A stretch of DNA of 64,000 nucleotides from Sipunculus nudus (lineage: Eukaryota; Annelida; Sipuncula; Golfingiida; Sipunculidae). Shown here piece after piece: positions 26,346 through 40,063 of the stretch. Below the pieces are notes generated by a model. The model saw nothing but the letters and a program-made list of their open reading frames with translations, did no database searches and had not been told where the DNA came from. Every line of letters begins with the position of its first letter. Position 1 is the stretch's first letter. A program made the translations under genes and the position numbers. The stretch lies in assembly GCA_026874595.1 (NCBI GenBank), contig CM049315.1:14473664-14537663 (forward strand), read 5' to 3'.

Positions 26346-29300
26346 CCAAAATCCTGTACATAACCCTGTATAGGATTTGTCTCATTACTGTGTTTGTACT
26401 TTCGGATGCATATTTATTCTGTTGAAGTAAAAATGTCGTTGTAATTTATAAAAAACATGAATAAGTGTTCTCAATGAGCGATATTATACATATACATACT
26501 GTTCACAAACTTAACGTTTGACTCACCTTTTAATTTCTGGCAAATTATAGGCCTATTTTGGGTTTCTACAGGAAACCTTATTTGCGCCCAAGACTGAACA
26601 TCGTCCAAGGTGGACCTGGTAATTGCTCAAAATCATGTTCCGTTTTCTCGGAAGTTTTCATCTTTCCCGCGATCACTGGCAATCAGTCTATCAGTAATTT
26701 GCTTCCAGATAACTGGGGAGAATATCCGGTCACGTGACCAGTGGCAAAACATAACGGCGGTTTAAACAAGTAAAATATAATTTCCCGCGCGAGATATGTC
26801 TAAAAACATGTATTACACATGTTTCACTCATGTAACGACATAACATGATGTTTCAATGGACCCAATTTTGAAAATAACGGTGAAACATGTTTTGAAACAT
26901 GTTTAAATTTGAAACCGGTTTGCATATAAAACATGCTAAACATCATGTAAAACATCTGTGAAACGTCATTTTTTAGAGTGAACGTATAATACTGTGTATT
27001 ACACGTCAGATCACGTAAATCTTTATCCAGCATTATAATATTTTTCTGTGTGGAGGCAGGTCAGCTTTCAAATAAAACGACGGTGTTTAATATCACTGTC
27101 GCCTATTTATTCAACCCCTTTTTTTAAACAGATAAGCATATTCTAATTATGTAAACTTGTGGAAACTTTACGGCGCCAAGTCGCTTTGTGTAATAACTTC
27201 TCGTATGACGTTTATCAATTTTCCCAAATAAAGCATTTATTATCGGTTGCTGTAATGTGAAGATTACTAAATATACTTACGTCGAATGAGTAATATAAAT
27301 ACAAGTATATTTTCTTTCAAACCATAAACCAAATACTGATTATTGAATTAATTGATGTCTGGTTGTTTTTTAACCAACGGGCAGTATAAAATAAATTCAT
27401 AAATATAACTATACTTTTTGATGAGATATAGTAAAGATTTTTCTATTGTGTTTTCTCAGTTGCCGTTATATTTACCTTCAATAAGTTTCATTATACAATC
27501 TCATTTTAATTACTAGACAGTGCAGGCAAATCACATGATCCCAATAGAGACATTTGAACATTTATGGCCTCTGCTGAGGATTGTCGAAGAAGCAAAAAGG
27601 ACAGTGAAAGTAATGGTAACTATTCTCATAACATTAACATCGCATATTTAAACGTCAATTCAGAGAGAAATTTAATACTCCGATTACTATACAAATTTCT
27701 TTCACATTACTGCTAATGAAATTGTTTATATACGTTTATAAAAAATAACTTTAACATACAATGAAAAAATATTAAACGTGTTCTAATTTAAGATAATAAA
27801 TCGTCCTTGCGTTCTTAATGCATATGTTTTTAGGGCTTGCTCCCAAAAGAGGTCCCTGTCTAAAAAGAAATGTCTGAGTTTCTTAAAGGGAAGAAGAAAC
27901 ATAGCCTGACATGGGTGATGGAGAAATTCAACGTGAAGGCGAGATTCCTGGAGACATCCGATGAAGAGGCTGTGATTGCAGTTACTGGGGAGGAATCCAA
28001 TGTATTGAATGCCTGTAAGGTTATCAGCAACAGAGTATCGGAGATGAGGCAGAAAGATATATGTATGGAAACAGACCCTCCGTAGCAATACGTATAAGAC
28101 GTACTGCTTACACCAAGGATCGCAGTGCATCATCCGCTGATTATCTCTATATAAGGCATGACGCAGAAAACCTACACACGTTGTATAAGTAACAATCACT
28201 AAATTAAATAGAATTAAAAATGATACTTTTGTTCAATGTTCTTGCGTTTGGAAATAGTTTGATATTGTGCGAGCCTAAGGGTGCAAATTTCATGTATATA
28301 TTATAGATTTTGAGCCTGTGCAACGTAACACACCTGTTAGATGAAGGAGCTAAAGATCTTTTTGTTTTCGTCTCCAGTATCTCAATATCTTTAAAATCTC
28401 AAAAGAGCTTAAAAAAACTTCGCTTGCCAAGCTTCATGTCTCTATTACGTGGTATATTTTGAGGTTTTCCTAACCCGCTAAAGATAATTCTTAATAATAA
28501 CGTTCATCTCCGTCCAACAAAAACTTACACCATCAGGTAATGGACCTATAACAGAAGAGTGCTGCCATTATATATACTCCAAAACGATCAGTATGGCCAT
28601 ACTGGTCGTGAAGGATAAAGCTAAAAGACTTTACCGGCTGTACTGTGATATACGCTACAGAAAGTGTGGGTCACATAGACAAGCCTCTGATGTGTCAGGT
28701 ATACATGGAATATTGGTTACGACATGTGTTGAGATATGTGAACAAACATCTCCGTCATGAATATAAATATATTGGTTTAATTATGACTAGTTCTTTTAAA
28801 TATATATAAAAGTTAGACAAATAATTCACATACAGATGCAAATGTCAATATTATTAAATATTTCCATGCAATTGAGCAAATGGGACTAATCGTATCATAC
28901 ACACATTTTGTTACAAACACATTGCATTTGGACCGCAGTATCAAGTTCTGTATATTTCCAGGTAATTACAAATGCAGAGTTGAGTTACTCATTATGTTGT
29001 ACAGTAAAATCCTTAAACTAAAAATATCCATGACTTCATTACCATCCATGATAGAATGTGACCACGCCTGTATTAAAGGATTCGCCTGAAACGCCGTGAC
29101 GATGTCGGATGAATCTGTAAGACCTATACACATAACGGAGAGAGAGAAAGAGAGAGAGAGTACATGGAGGAGCATATAACATAATAATTGGGTCGGCATC
29201 CGAAGACGAGAAACCTGTAGGAGCATATCACCCGTTAAATAAAACTTGTACAATAATTGTTTTAAAGCATTCATTCTGAATAACTTAATAAATGTACTGG

Positions 29301-29574
29301 TTATATGAGAACAAAATAAAATTAAAAAAGGACAAAATACAATTAACAAAGTACACAATGCGTACATTGCGAGATGCAACATCAGTTAAAGAAACTTTCG
29401 GTTTTGTAAAGGTTTCTCATGCGCCAACGGCCTGAGTGATATAACAGTTAATATGACAGTGGTGATACACTGTGGACAATAGAAAGGGTGCACGTTATTT
29501 GCTCGGGACCCTTCAATGTGCTCCCATCATAATATAGTTTGCCTAATATTCGATCCAGTGATCTAGTCAAGGCC

Positions 29575-30090
29575 ACAACATCCGAGTCCAAGTCCGAGCC
29601 CAGAACACTCGAGTGCGAGTCTAAGTCCGAGTCCTTGAGGGTAGAGTCCAAGTCTGAGCCTACGACACTCGAGTGCGAGTCTAAGTCCGAGTCCTTGAGG
29701 GTAGAGTCCAAGTCCGCCTTCTATGAGTCCTGGTGACTTGGAAGCCAAGTCCGATTCCAAAAAAGATATCCTGGATGAGAATTGTAAATGTATAATGTAG
29801 ATGATCATGTGTATCTTTAAATTTAGTTTATATATATTTAGTTTATAAATGTTAATTTATCATTACCTTCCGATGCCTAAGTAAGGATAGGTAAATATAG
29901 TCTAATTGTTATGCCTAATATTATGTTGGTAGTTCGCGCATGAACACAAGTCATAAGAGTATGTGACAAGGTTTCTTTCTTCTGGACTCGAGATTGACTC
30001 GGTCTAATTTCTTCAGACCTTACCTCCGAGTCGGAGTACCAGTCCGAGTCCAGAACGTTCGAGTCCGGACTCGAGTCCTACGCCACTGAT
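29575..30090. repeat. GAGTCC-rich repeat blocks
   Basis: At 29575-29760 the word GAGTCCAAGTCCGAG recurs, including two nearly perfect 60-bp units starting near 29603 and 29663. A second, inverted and more diverged block (GACTCGAGTCC, CTCCGAGTCGGAG) lies at 29985-30090. The two blocks may be the ends of one element. Confidence 0.65.
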
Positions 30091-31233
30091 TTGATAAATA
30101 AGAAATATCGATATTTTTTATCATAATTCAGGCTTTTACGTAGTCACAACTCAAAAACTTCTTGTTGATATTAACTTTATAAAAAGTATTGAACAAATAA
30201 TTTTTAGGTTCATATGGCACTAAAGCGGAAGTATTGAAGATGAAAACTTTACTTGTATCATATTGATACAAAAGGGTGTATCAGTATGGCCCATCTAAAA
30301 ACACCCATCTTAATTAAGATTTGCTTGAAGAAGACCTAAAAAACAGACTAGATAATTATTTCTTTCCAGCTAATGTCATAACAAAAGATTTCACATGAAT
30401 GTTTATATAAGTATAAAGTCAGTTAATGAAGTAAATTATATTTGTAGACAAACGCCTTTATTTTACAAACATTTGTTAGACACAGGACTTCGATATGTAG
30501 CAAAGGCGATCAACATCAACAAAACACCTAATTACCTCGCATGGTTCGACAGATTGGTAATCTTTATTGTCGATCATAGCCGATCATAACCAGGATGCAG
30601 GCTATATAAATTTAAGTCTTGAAATTTACAATGAGTTTGGATTTAGTCTTGAATAATTCCATATCTGGTAAACCTTTACATAATGTTAAATATCTCTAGT
30701 TAAGTTGGAGGATTTTCCTGACATTTTGCATAATTGAAATTTTTTTATTTCAATATTCTCGGTGATTTTTTTAGCTAGTGACCTTTGGGTACGGATAGCT
30801 ATTTTGTGTCTATGGTTAACCAACTGTTGAATATGACCATACCTGTCCAGCGAATCACACATGCAGACTCTAATTCAGAAGAAATAATATTGTAATAAAA
30901 CTATGTTTTCGAGTATTTCAATATGGATGAAATGCTTATGATGACGACACATCGAAAAGCTTATTCTCGTCCAACTTAATTAATAATATGTATACATTTT
31001 TTTAATAATGACCTTAATTAAATGTTTGTACTCTTTTAGGCAAGTCAGTGTTTTAATACATTAATTCAAATCTATTGCTTAATCTATTTCCAACACGTGC
31101 AGGTTTAATAGTATTTAACAGTGTGTTTATATTTCTTGCAGGTTTCCCATAATATGTTTGACAAGAACAAAAGTAGACCTTTGCTCTTGTCAAAAGTATG
31201 CAAACATGATAGCCCATGTGAACATAAATATCC

Positions 31234-31239
31234 TTTATT
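31234..31239 (-). promoter_or_regulatory. Candidate poly(A) signal AATAAA for hydrolase copy 2
   Basis: On the minus strand AATAAA lies about 305 nt after the stop codon of the second hydrolase gene. Assigned by position only. Confidence 0.35.
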
Positions 31240-31543
31240 TGGAAATCACATATCTTTTTTTTATTATATACCTTGTGCTTGATAAATTTAGCATGACTGG
31301 TTGATCCTTGGTCACTTTTTAAAGAAAACATATCATGTTAGAGGTAGGTATTGTACTTTGGGATTCATGCAAACACTGAAATGCCCCTTGTCTAAGAAAA
31401 TAACGATTTGTATTTGTTGTTACACATTTCTGTTACATTTGTCATGTATATCTATTGAAGAATGGTTACAGGAGCTGATCAGGTGTCTAGGAGTGCTGAT
31501 TTTGATCAAATTTAATTTTACATGTTTAAAAATCATGCATAAG

Positions 31544-34500
31544 TTAATAATCTGCTCGATTAAATAACGTGGTCGTAAGGAGGTTAGATGCCGCCAAGAG
31601 ATAAAAGGCTGTTGCTGGTATGTTTCTTTGTCCGCTTGAGACCGAGTTTGGACAAATTGGAATTGCTGAGGTTGTTGCGGTTGTCCCATCAGTGTACCCT
31701 TGACGTACGAAGGTTGGTGGCCAGTTTGGTTGTAAGTAAGATACCTTAACTGTCATGTACTGTGGGACTTCACCAACCGTCTCCCTATCATTAAAGTCCA
31801 TAGGGTATCCCTCTGTCCATCCTTGAGAGTACATACGGAATGTAAGTGGAAATCCAAGAAACAATCTGAGTCGTTCCTCATCGCCACCCGATTCACTTCG
31901 TAATTCTCCGTTCAAAAATCGCCCAAATCTGCATTGAAGGGTACCATTCTCTCCGAAAATCCTGAAAGTTCCGAATCCCGGATGGTCGTAGTCGCCGATG
32001 TAAAGATGGCGGTTTTGAACTGCTGTGTCCCCTTCTTCTGGTTCTTGTGATTCCCTGTTTTTATTGTTTCTGTTCATTTGAATCCACGGCGCTGGAAAAG
32101 TGCATGTTGTCGTCGTGTTGAGCCAGGGTTCCACTCCTTCCAAAGAATATTGCATTTGAATGAACATTAAAAAAGTATGCTTTAAGCTTTATTTGCAGAA
32201 CACACGTACGGTATACACCCATCATTAATATGCTTAATAACAAGATAATCAACGTACATGCAGTAAAGCACATTTGCTCATCATCAACTCTAAGATTCGT
32301 CGTGGTTAATATGTATTATAAAGATGCCTCACCTAGTAAAAGATCGAGTCCGTAGTGAGTGGCCATTTGGGTCGCTGTACTGGCGTCCGAGTTCCCAGGG
32401 CTGTTTGTACAGGCCCACACGCCCATGTTCTCCTCCATCAATAAAGTAAGAAGACAGTTATAACTACTAAAGGCCCCGATATGAACGATAGCTTGACGAC
32501 CTGCAAATAAAATGACAAAGTTTTAATTCTTTCAATTTGCGGCTATTTCCAAAAATCGACGAATAAACTTAAAACGTGTTCCCTCTCATGATCTCATTTC
32601 CGCTCTCTCTCACGGGCATGTTCGAAGTCACATTACGTTTGAGCCGCTTATAACCGTATAAGCCGTCTTAGCAAAATGTAGTCAGACGTTTGAGGGGGTT
32701 CAAATTTTAATATTTATAATTCTTTAAACATGTTGCAACAAGTTGATATAAATGGTGTTAATGCTATTTCACGTTTATAACTTGCAAAAGATCATTTTTT
32801 TTAAAATGTAATACTCGAGTAAAACAAGTGACCCATGGGTCATGACGCTCAGCTGACTGGGAAGAGATTCACAAAAAGAAATTTTATCATCTGAATGGTA
32901 GTATATACCCATTCAACTGAAGCATCAAACAGATAAACCAACAGGCCAAGATTGTGTCTGTATTTATATATCCAAAAATAGAGAAAAAATGCGTAAAAAA
33001 TACAGGTGGCTCCACCAGTCTGCAGAAACTAATAAAAAGACTTAATGGTCAATATGCATGCAAAGAATCATGGTGATCTCTGCATTAGTTATTCAGATAC
33101 TTCAGCTATTGTATCAAATTTTCCATTATTCTGAGGGATACTTCGGAGTCCTATAGCTTGAAGGATATGGGTAACAGAGACCTAATTTCAGGTTTCCACA
33201 GACACTTTTCATGGGCCTCCTTCCATGACAAGAATGAAGATTCTAGGTCCAGTTGTTACAATTTATGCCATGTAAAAAGATGAGAGCATCCTTAAAGGTC
33301 TCAAAAATGGAGAAAAAAATTTGAAAAATTGAATAAATATAGGTAGCACCACCAGTCTGCAGAAACTAATAAAAAGACTTAATGGTCAATATGCATGCAA
33401 AGAATCATGGTGATCTCTGCATTAGTTGTTCAGATACTTCAGCTTTTGTATCAAATTTTTCATTATTCTGAGGGATACTTCGGAGTCCTATAGCTTGAAG
33501 GATATGGGAAACAGAGACCTAATTTCAGGTTTCCACAGACACTTTTCATGGGCCTCCTTGCACGACAAGAATGAAGATTCTAGGTCCAGTTGTTACGATT
33601 TGTACCCTGTTGATTGATAACCACATCTTTAAAGGTCTCAAAAATAGAAAAAAAATCGTAAAAAATTTGAAAAAATAGAGGTGGCGCACCCAGTCTGCAG
33701 AAACTGATGGAACACCTCATGATCAATGTGTATGCCAAAAATTATGACCATCAGTGTTGTAGTTATTGAGATACTGCCGTTTTTGTATCAAATTTTGCAT
33801 TATTCTTAGGAGTATTTTGGAGCCATACAGCTTAAAGGATATGGGTAACAGAGACCTAATTTCAGTTTTCCATAGAGACCTTTTATAGGTCTCTCACTGT
33901 GTCAAGAATGAAGATTCTAGGTCCAGTCTTTACAATTTGTGCCTTGTTAACAGATGTTCACATTTTTAAAGGTCTCAAAAATAGAGAAAAAATTCGTTAA
34001 AAATCGAAAAATACAGGTGGCGCCACCAGTCTGCAGGAACTTATGGAACATCTCATGATCTATAGGTATGCAAAAAATCATGACCATCAGTGATGTAGTT
34101 AACGAGATATTGAAGTTTTTGTATGAAATTTTTGACTATTCTGGGGGGAACTTTGGGGCCCAATAGCTCCAAGGATATGGGTAACAGAGACCTAATTTCT
34201 GGTTTCAAAGGAGATTTTCATCGACCTCTCAGAATGCCAAGTTACAAGATTCTAAGTCCAGCGGTTACAATGTGTGCAAGGTTAACGGACAGACGGACAG
34301 ACGGACGGACGAGGGACTAAGAGTGATCGCTACAGCTCAGCATGACTGAAAGTCAGCTGAGCTAAAAAAAACTGATATGTTGAAGTCTTATATAAAACAT
34401 GCATTTCACTGGCTTCTGTCGTCTTGCCAGCGCACAAGTCTCGGGCAGGAGAGAACAGGTTATGAGTTCGAGTACCGGCTTCAGCAGAGGAGCCATGCGA

Positions 34501-36555
34501 TTTTCATACTCGACCCCTACCCAGTCCTAACGCTGCAACGGCTAACAGGAAGGCCGTGTCTCACTCACAGAGAAAAATCAATTTAAAGGTTTCTTCAGTG
34601 TTATGACCCAGTCAAGTATAAAAACGAAAAGACTCCCTCTCTCATTATAGAAATATTCGGATGCTGTCTTAACGAAGTTAATCACCCTCCTGAACCGCCA
34701 CTGGTCATGCTAAATCAAAAGCAGAAGTATCGTAGGCGAAGAAAATGATGTCGAATCAGAAATTCCGCATAGAGTGGGATTCTGTGTACAAGAACAAGCT
34801 CATTCCAAACCCTTTATGCCCGAGCAAAACGCGATCACGGAAAGAAACCTCATTTGTCCTCATGTTTTTAAATATGCAAAATAAAATAAAATAAAATATA
34901 ATGAATTATTACGAGTATTTAAAATTTTATAATTTTAACTATACTTGTCAGATTAGTTCAGAAAAAGAAGCCAGGAGTCGTTTATGGGAAAATAAGTGTA
35001 CAGTGTAAATATGAACACAGAATGGAAAGCTACATAAAGTGGTATGGGAGTTTAAATATACATTTCTTAAAATCCCACAGAAAACAATTATTGCATTATT
35101 TTATGAACATCACCCAGAGCATTCATTTTTACACAAAATGTAACTTCACAGATGCAAGGGTTACTTAAGTACCTCTGTACACGCTGTTCGCCCAGCCCAT
35201 TCCGTAAGCATAAAGCACGTTATCAACAGGGAATCTTGGTAACGTTGTCTTAGGAGCTGAAGCTCCGAAAGACACGGACGGCATGTAAGTCTCACGTAGT
35301 GTGCTTATGTTGAATATCTGACTTCCGGTCGCATTCTAAAAACAATAAATTTTAATAATTTCATCTCTCTGTGACCTATGTATTTCAATGTTAATCGCTT
35401 AAATCTAAACATTTCATGAACGCCATAGCTATAATCCCTTGTGTGGCATGAGCAAGGCACCAGCCTATAGCTTATAATTTTTGTCATTTTTAAATAAAAC
35501 TTATTCAACCATGGCTAGAAAGAACCTTAAAGAGCATACACCTGTTAAAGTGCCATATTGGATCAATTTTTACCTAGACGTTTAACCGATTAGTCCCAAA
35601 ATATAACTTTTTCCATTAGTTCTTAAGTAAAAAACTTCTTAATTAGTTCGAAAGTGAAATCAGTTCTTCCACAAGTCCCAAAATTTAATCACTCATTCTA
35701 TTAGTCTCAAAATAAATTAACTTCTTTCATTAGTACCTAAATATAATCACTTCTTCCATTGGTCCCAAAGTATAAACCCTTCTTCCATTCATGAGTCCTT
35801 AAATATCGTCACTTCTTCAAATAGTCCAAAAATATAATTACTTCTTCCATAAGTCCTAACAAATAATAACTTCCTGGGCTTGTGGTCGTCCATCACCCAA
35901 AAACTTGTCATCGGAATTCAATAAGTACAAATTAACATACTAGACGACCCGAGCGCAAGGCTTTCGCACCGATTACCGGTTTGGTAAATTAAATGTCCTA
36001 ACCTTGATAAAACGATTGAGGACAGTTTTTAAACGGAGGCGTAAGGACTGAACCATTTCTAACAATGTTTGAGAGAGAGAAGATGTTGTTGTTTTTCGGG
36101 GACCTTGAAATTTGACAAGTATTGATGGAAAAAAAGAATATCGAAGATTTACGGATTTCTTGCATGGGCGAAACAAATTTTGTGATGACTGTCACAGTAA
36201 CAAAATTTTAAAATGCAGAAAGCAGACAACAGGCCTTTTAATTCAGCATGATGACATACTTAACTGAACAACATACTTTCCTACTCTCCAGACCAGTGTA
36301 ACAAAGAGGGATGAGCTTGCAAGCTTTTGCCGATTTCGATTGCTCATGAATAACATAATAAAGCTAATATATGGATTATATATTCTGAAAACGTAGGTTA
36401 TCTTCTGTCTTCATTTTAATTTTCAAATGAAAGTACCAAGCTCTTAATTGTTGTACCTTACCTTCCCTCCGCTCAGATGAAACTTCATCCAAAGAGCCAT
36501 GTCCTCGGCGCTAGCAAAGAGCGACACCGCAGGCCCTACCTCGTTTGTAGATCTA

Positions 36556-36612
<57 letters not shown>

Positions 36613-39600
36613 GAAAAAAGTTGCAGCAAATGATAATTATGATATATCCATAGTGTCTTAAACCAAGGGCTAAGTTGAAATGTCTGTAACTGCTAATAAA
36701 AGTACTATTCCTTACTGTCAAAGAAAATTAAAATGGAGATGTTAATAGCGGGGCTTTCATAAAAAAAATGTGTCTTCTGCAATGTCCAACAATTTCCAAA
36801 ATGCAATAATTTGATTAAAAAAACACACTTTAACCTTTTCTTAAATACTTACGCTACCTACAAGTCGATCATTTTTCAATTAAGATCACATGTTTAAGAA
36901 AAGTTTCCTAACGGGATAATGGTGCTCTCTGGATTCCTTATAAACTTCCCCTGTTGTAGCGTATGAGCCCACGCCGCCTCATCCCAATCAGCCTCCTCCA
37001 TCTCGGATCCCAATTTGGCGTGAGGCATTCCTTAATGAAAATCAAAATAAAAATAAACAAAATTTTAAGTATAACAATATTGATAGTAATAAAATAACGA
37101 TACAAATAATAATAATAAAAATAATATTAATATATATTTTTTTATTTACTGTGGTCGCAATAGATTTGATTCTATTTATAAAATATGTTGTAAGTAGTGT
37201 TTGAAATAAACTTTTAGTGTCTAATCTTGCTTTTTAATTCAAAATTAATTTAGGCAATTATTGTTTGGCAAGTCTTCATTATTGTAAGCACTATCTGTGG
37301 TGTTTGAGATCAAACTGATCATAAACTTCAAAATAATGGACGGGTATAGGATAAGCAAATACTATTGCGACTACTGCTGACACTACTTCTAATTAGTTAT
37401 GGCTTGATATTTGTTTCTGGAAATTACGACAAAATGTTTTACCTAAAGGATCAAGTATTTTCTCCCTCATAAGTTGCTCCCATGTTTTCCCGGCCTTGAC
37501 TTCCATCGCGCGGGCGGCCAATACGTAGTTGTAATTAGAGTAAAGAGCGGAATGACGGAACTCTGTCTGTGGTGGGAAGTATTGCATTCGTCTGAAACAA
37601 TATAAATAATACTGTACTGGACTAAATGTGTATGAACGACGCGAATGCCCCCGCCTGGAGCAATTTGAAATATGTGTTAAAGCAGTTAGGTACAGATGAA
37701 GCTATACAGAAGAATCAAGAATTTTATCTGTACAATGTACAGTAAATGAAGACCAATGATGATGATGATAAGAAATTCCATGAAATATTCAGGAGCCGTG
37801 ATACTTTCATAAATAGGCCAACCGGGACGAAATAAAAACTTGATCTGTAAATGGTCATTATCTAATTTCACCGCAACAAACAAATCAGGCGAATATCTGC
37901 ATGCATTGCTAAATTAATCCACATAAGTGCATAATTCCATGAAATTTTATATGTTCAAGAACCTTTATATCATCAAAAGTAGGTCAACCTCGACGAAACT
38001 CAAACTCGATCTGTAACTGGTCATGATCCGTTCAGACAAGAAAAATCAGGTCAATAACTGCAAGCATTGCAAAAAGAAGTGTGTACATGTGCATTTATCA
38101 TGAAATTTCTATTCTTCTAAACATTTTCTATGATCAGGAACTGACATATGGTCAAAAGTAGGTCAACTGCGATGAAACGCCAACTCTGTCTGTAATGAGT
38201 CATTATCTGCCCACACGAATACAATCGGGCCAATATCCGAGGGCATTGCAGAGACCAATTCGTACGACTGTTGGATTTCGGAAGGCCGGAATGACGGACA
38301 TGGGTAAAACAATTCAAAAAATTGTGTTATGACTCAAATTATCTGGTTGTCTAGGCTTCTTCTTTTGTATAGCCATGTTTTTTTATCTCCTTTTTTATCT
38401 CCTTCTCTGTCGGATCTGAACACAGCCCCTATTTATAACTTTTTCACCCAAAGCCTAGAAACTTCTATTTCACGAACATCCCAAAGAAAAATACAAGACA
38501 CACGCGCTCATAGAGCGCGAACAGCCCAGAAACTTTCAGATTAGCACGAGCGCTGTGTCTTTACACGCCAGGGTTCAATCAGTATACGGATACAACGAGC
38601 GCTGTGTCATTACACGCCATGGCAACACCCGGGGCTTTAGCCTAACATGAAAAGAATGTCAACAGACACATGTAACACTCCTGCGCACAATAAAACAGAT
38701 ACAGTAACATATTAAAGATATCGCTACCAAACTTGTCACTGCACTCCTACAATGTATTTTGCAAATGTCTGTAAAGGTTGCAACTTTCTAAATAATAAGA
38801 GTTATCCGAAAATGAAGCCTATCTGAAAAGTGCTGGTTCACCTATCTCATATGGTTTCGCATGAGTATACTCAAAGTGGTAGCCCAAGGAATATTGGACA
38901 TTACATTTATATATAGGATTTTGTATCTATATGACTGTACTTCTTATAGTGTAGAAGAAAATTGACCATGGAAATCCGAAAATAATCGCATTTTTTTACC
39001 CCCATGACCTTGAAAATTAGGTCAAGGTAACTGAAAATTGATTAAATTAATTTTGACTGTGGTTGGGCTAATTCTATGTGAATATGAATGAAATCGACCA
39101 AAAAAGTGGCAGAATGAAAATAATACAAAGAATAATAATAATGGCCAAAACAGATATCTCCGCCTCTGCATAAGTGGAGATAACTAGACTTCTTGTAACT
39201 GTTATGGGACAGTCAGCCCCCCCCCCTCCCCGCATCTCCCCCCTCCACACCCTTTCAGCGAATCTTCTCCTGATCTTTTATCCACCTCTAACAGTTTAGG
39301 AGCAACTATAGTTCATTTTAAAAAATGACATTTGCCTGTTCTTTCTTGTGTTTTCAGAGATCAGCTGAAAATCCTGACGTCACATTTTCGTAATTTTCAT
39401 ATTATTCCGAAACTTTTAAAAATATCGCTACCAAACTTGCCACTGTACTCCTACGTAACAAGCACAGTGTGTCCAACTGTCTAAGTCATACAGGTTTTCC
39501 AGGAACATAGCTAACTGAAAAGTGTTGAGTCATGTATATGATATGGTTCCGTATGAGTGAAATGTTAGGAACCAGATATTAGAGTTGAATTTTATCTATA

Positions 39601-40015
39601 TGTCAGTACACCTTTAAGTTTAGAAAAAAATTAACGTTGAAAATCCCCCAAATATCGCACCTTTTGACCCCGTGTTACCCTGAAAATTAGGCCAAGGTCT
39701 CTGAAACTTGGCCAAATTAATTCGACTTTTGTAGGGTACATCTTGTACAAATATGAATGAAATCAGACAAAAAATGATAGAATATAAAGAATACGAAGAA
39801 GAAGAAGAATAACGGCCAAAACAACTATAATATATATATAAAGATAATAATGACAAATACAAGTATCTCCACCTTTGGTTAATAATATAGCCGAGTTTGT
39901 GTGCAGTCGGAGTGTAAGAAAAGCGTAAGAGTGATGACTTCTAGATAGACTAACTTATTTATTATCACACAAGCTTCCTCGTCAGGAAGTTAGTGTATAA
40001 CTGTATATATTTATA

Positions 40016-40063
<48 letters not shown>

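Larger units (their letters stand above)
19346..26980. mobile_element. 7.6-kb non-autonomous TIR element with palindromic subterminal repeats
   Basis: Left end CACTCTAAAAACTGAGG (19346) and the reverse complement of the right end (CACTCTAAAAAATGACG at 26980) form a terminal inverted repeat. Just inside both ends AAACATGTTT-type palindromes are densely packed (19360-19980 and 26790-26950), a pattern unlike the flanks. Within are AT-rich filler, a ~180-bp tandem repeat, a 50-bp minisatellite and G/C-run fragments. No transposase reading frame is visible, so it would depend on a partner in trans. Immediate flanks share only AA, so no clear target-site duplication supports the exact ends. It sits in intron 2 of the KH pseudogene. 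Confidence 0.6.
17686..28085 (+). pseudogene. Vigilin-like KH-domain pseudogene, four exon relics
   Basis: Four exon relics, most with good splice sites: 17686 to about 17830, 18944-19075, 27517-27615, 27834-28085. The first two each begin a KH fold: IPSSHHGALIGEGG and IVPNRHHGVIIGKK match the vigilin pattern of a hydrophobic strand, HH, then the IIGxxG loop. The third gives the end of a KH domain (SAEDCRRSKK) and the fourth the last one (SEFLKGKKKHSLTWVMEKF, then VIAVTGEESNVLNACK), where the loop reads GKKK instead of GxxG. Lesions: TGA, TAA and a frameshift in relic 1; a one-base frameshift in relic 2; TGA in relic 3; TAA in relic 4. The kept introns show a DNA-level duplication or a dead gene, not a retrocopy. 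Intron 2 holds a 7.6-kb transposon. Vigilin is a cytoplasmic multi-KH RNA-binding protein; more than 'vigilin-like' cannot be claimed. Confidence 0.7.
28086..31543. other. Intergenic between KH pseudogene and hydrolase copy 2
   Basis: Contains a small (AG)n run at about 29136-29161 and the GAGTCC repeat block. A 138-codon open frame on the minus strand (28966-29382) has no recognisable domain and was not called. Otherwise AT-rich and featureless. Confidence 0.6.

Noticed and set aside
27783-28199. 138-codon open frame on the minus strand
   Set aside because: Antisense to the last KH exon relic; no domain of its own.
28966-29382. 138-codon Leu-rich open frame on the minus strand
   Set aside because: No recognisable family, no splice partners, begins in AT-rich intergenic DNA; hydrophobic composition follows from base bias.
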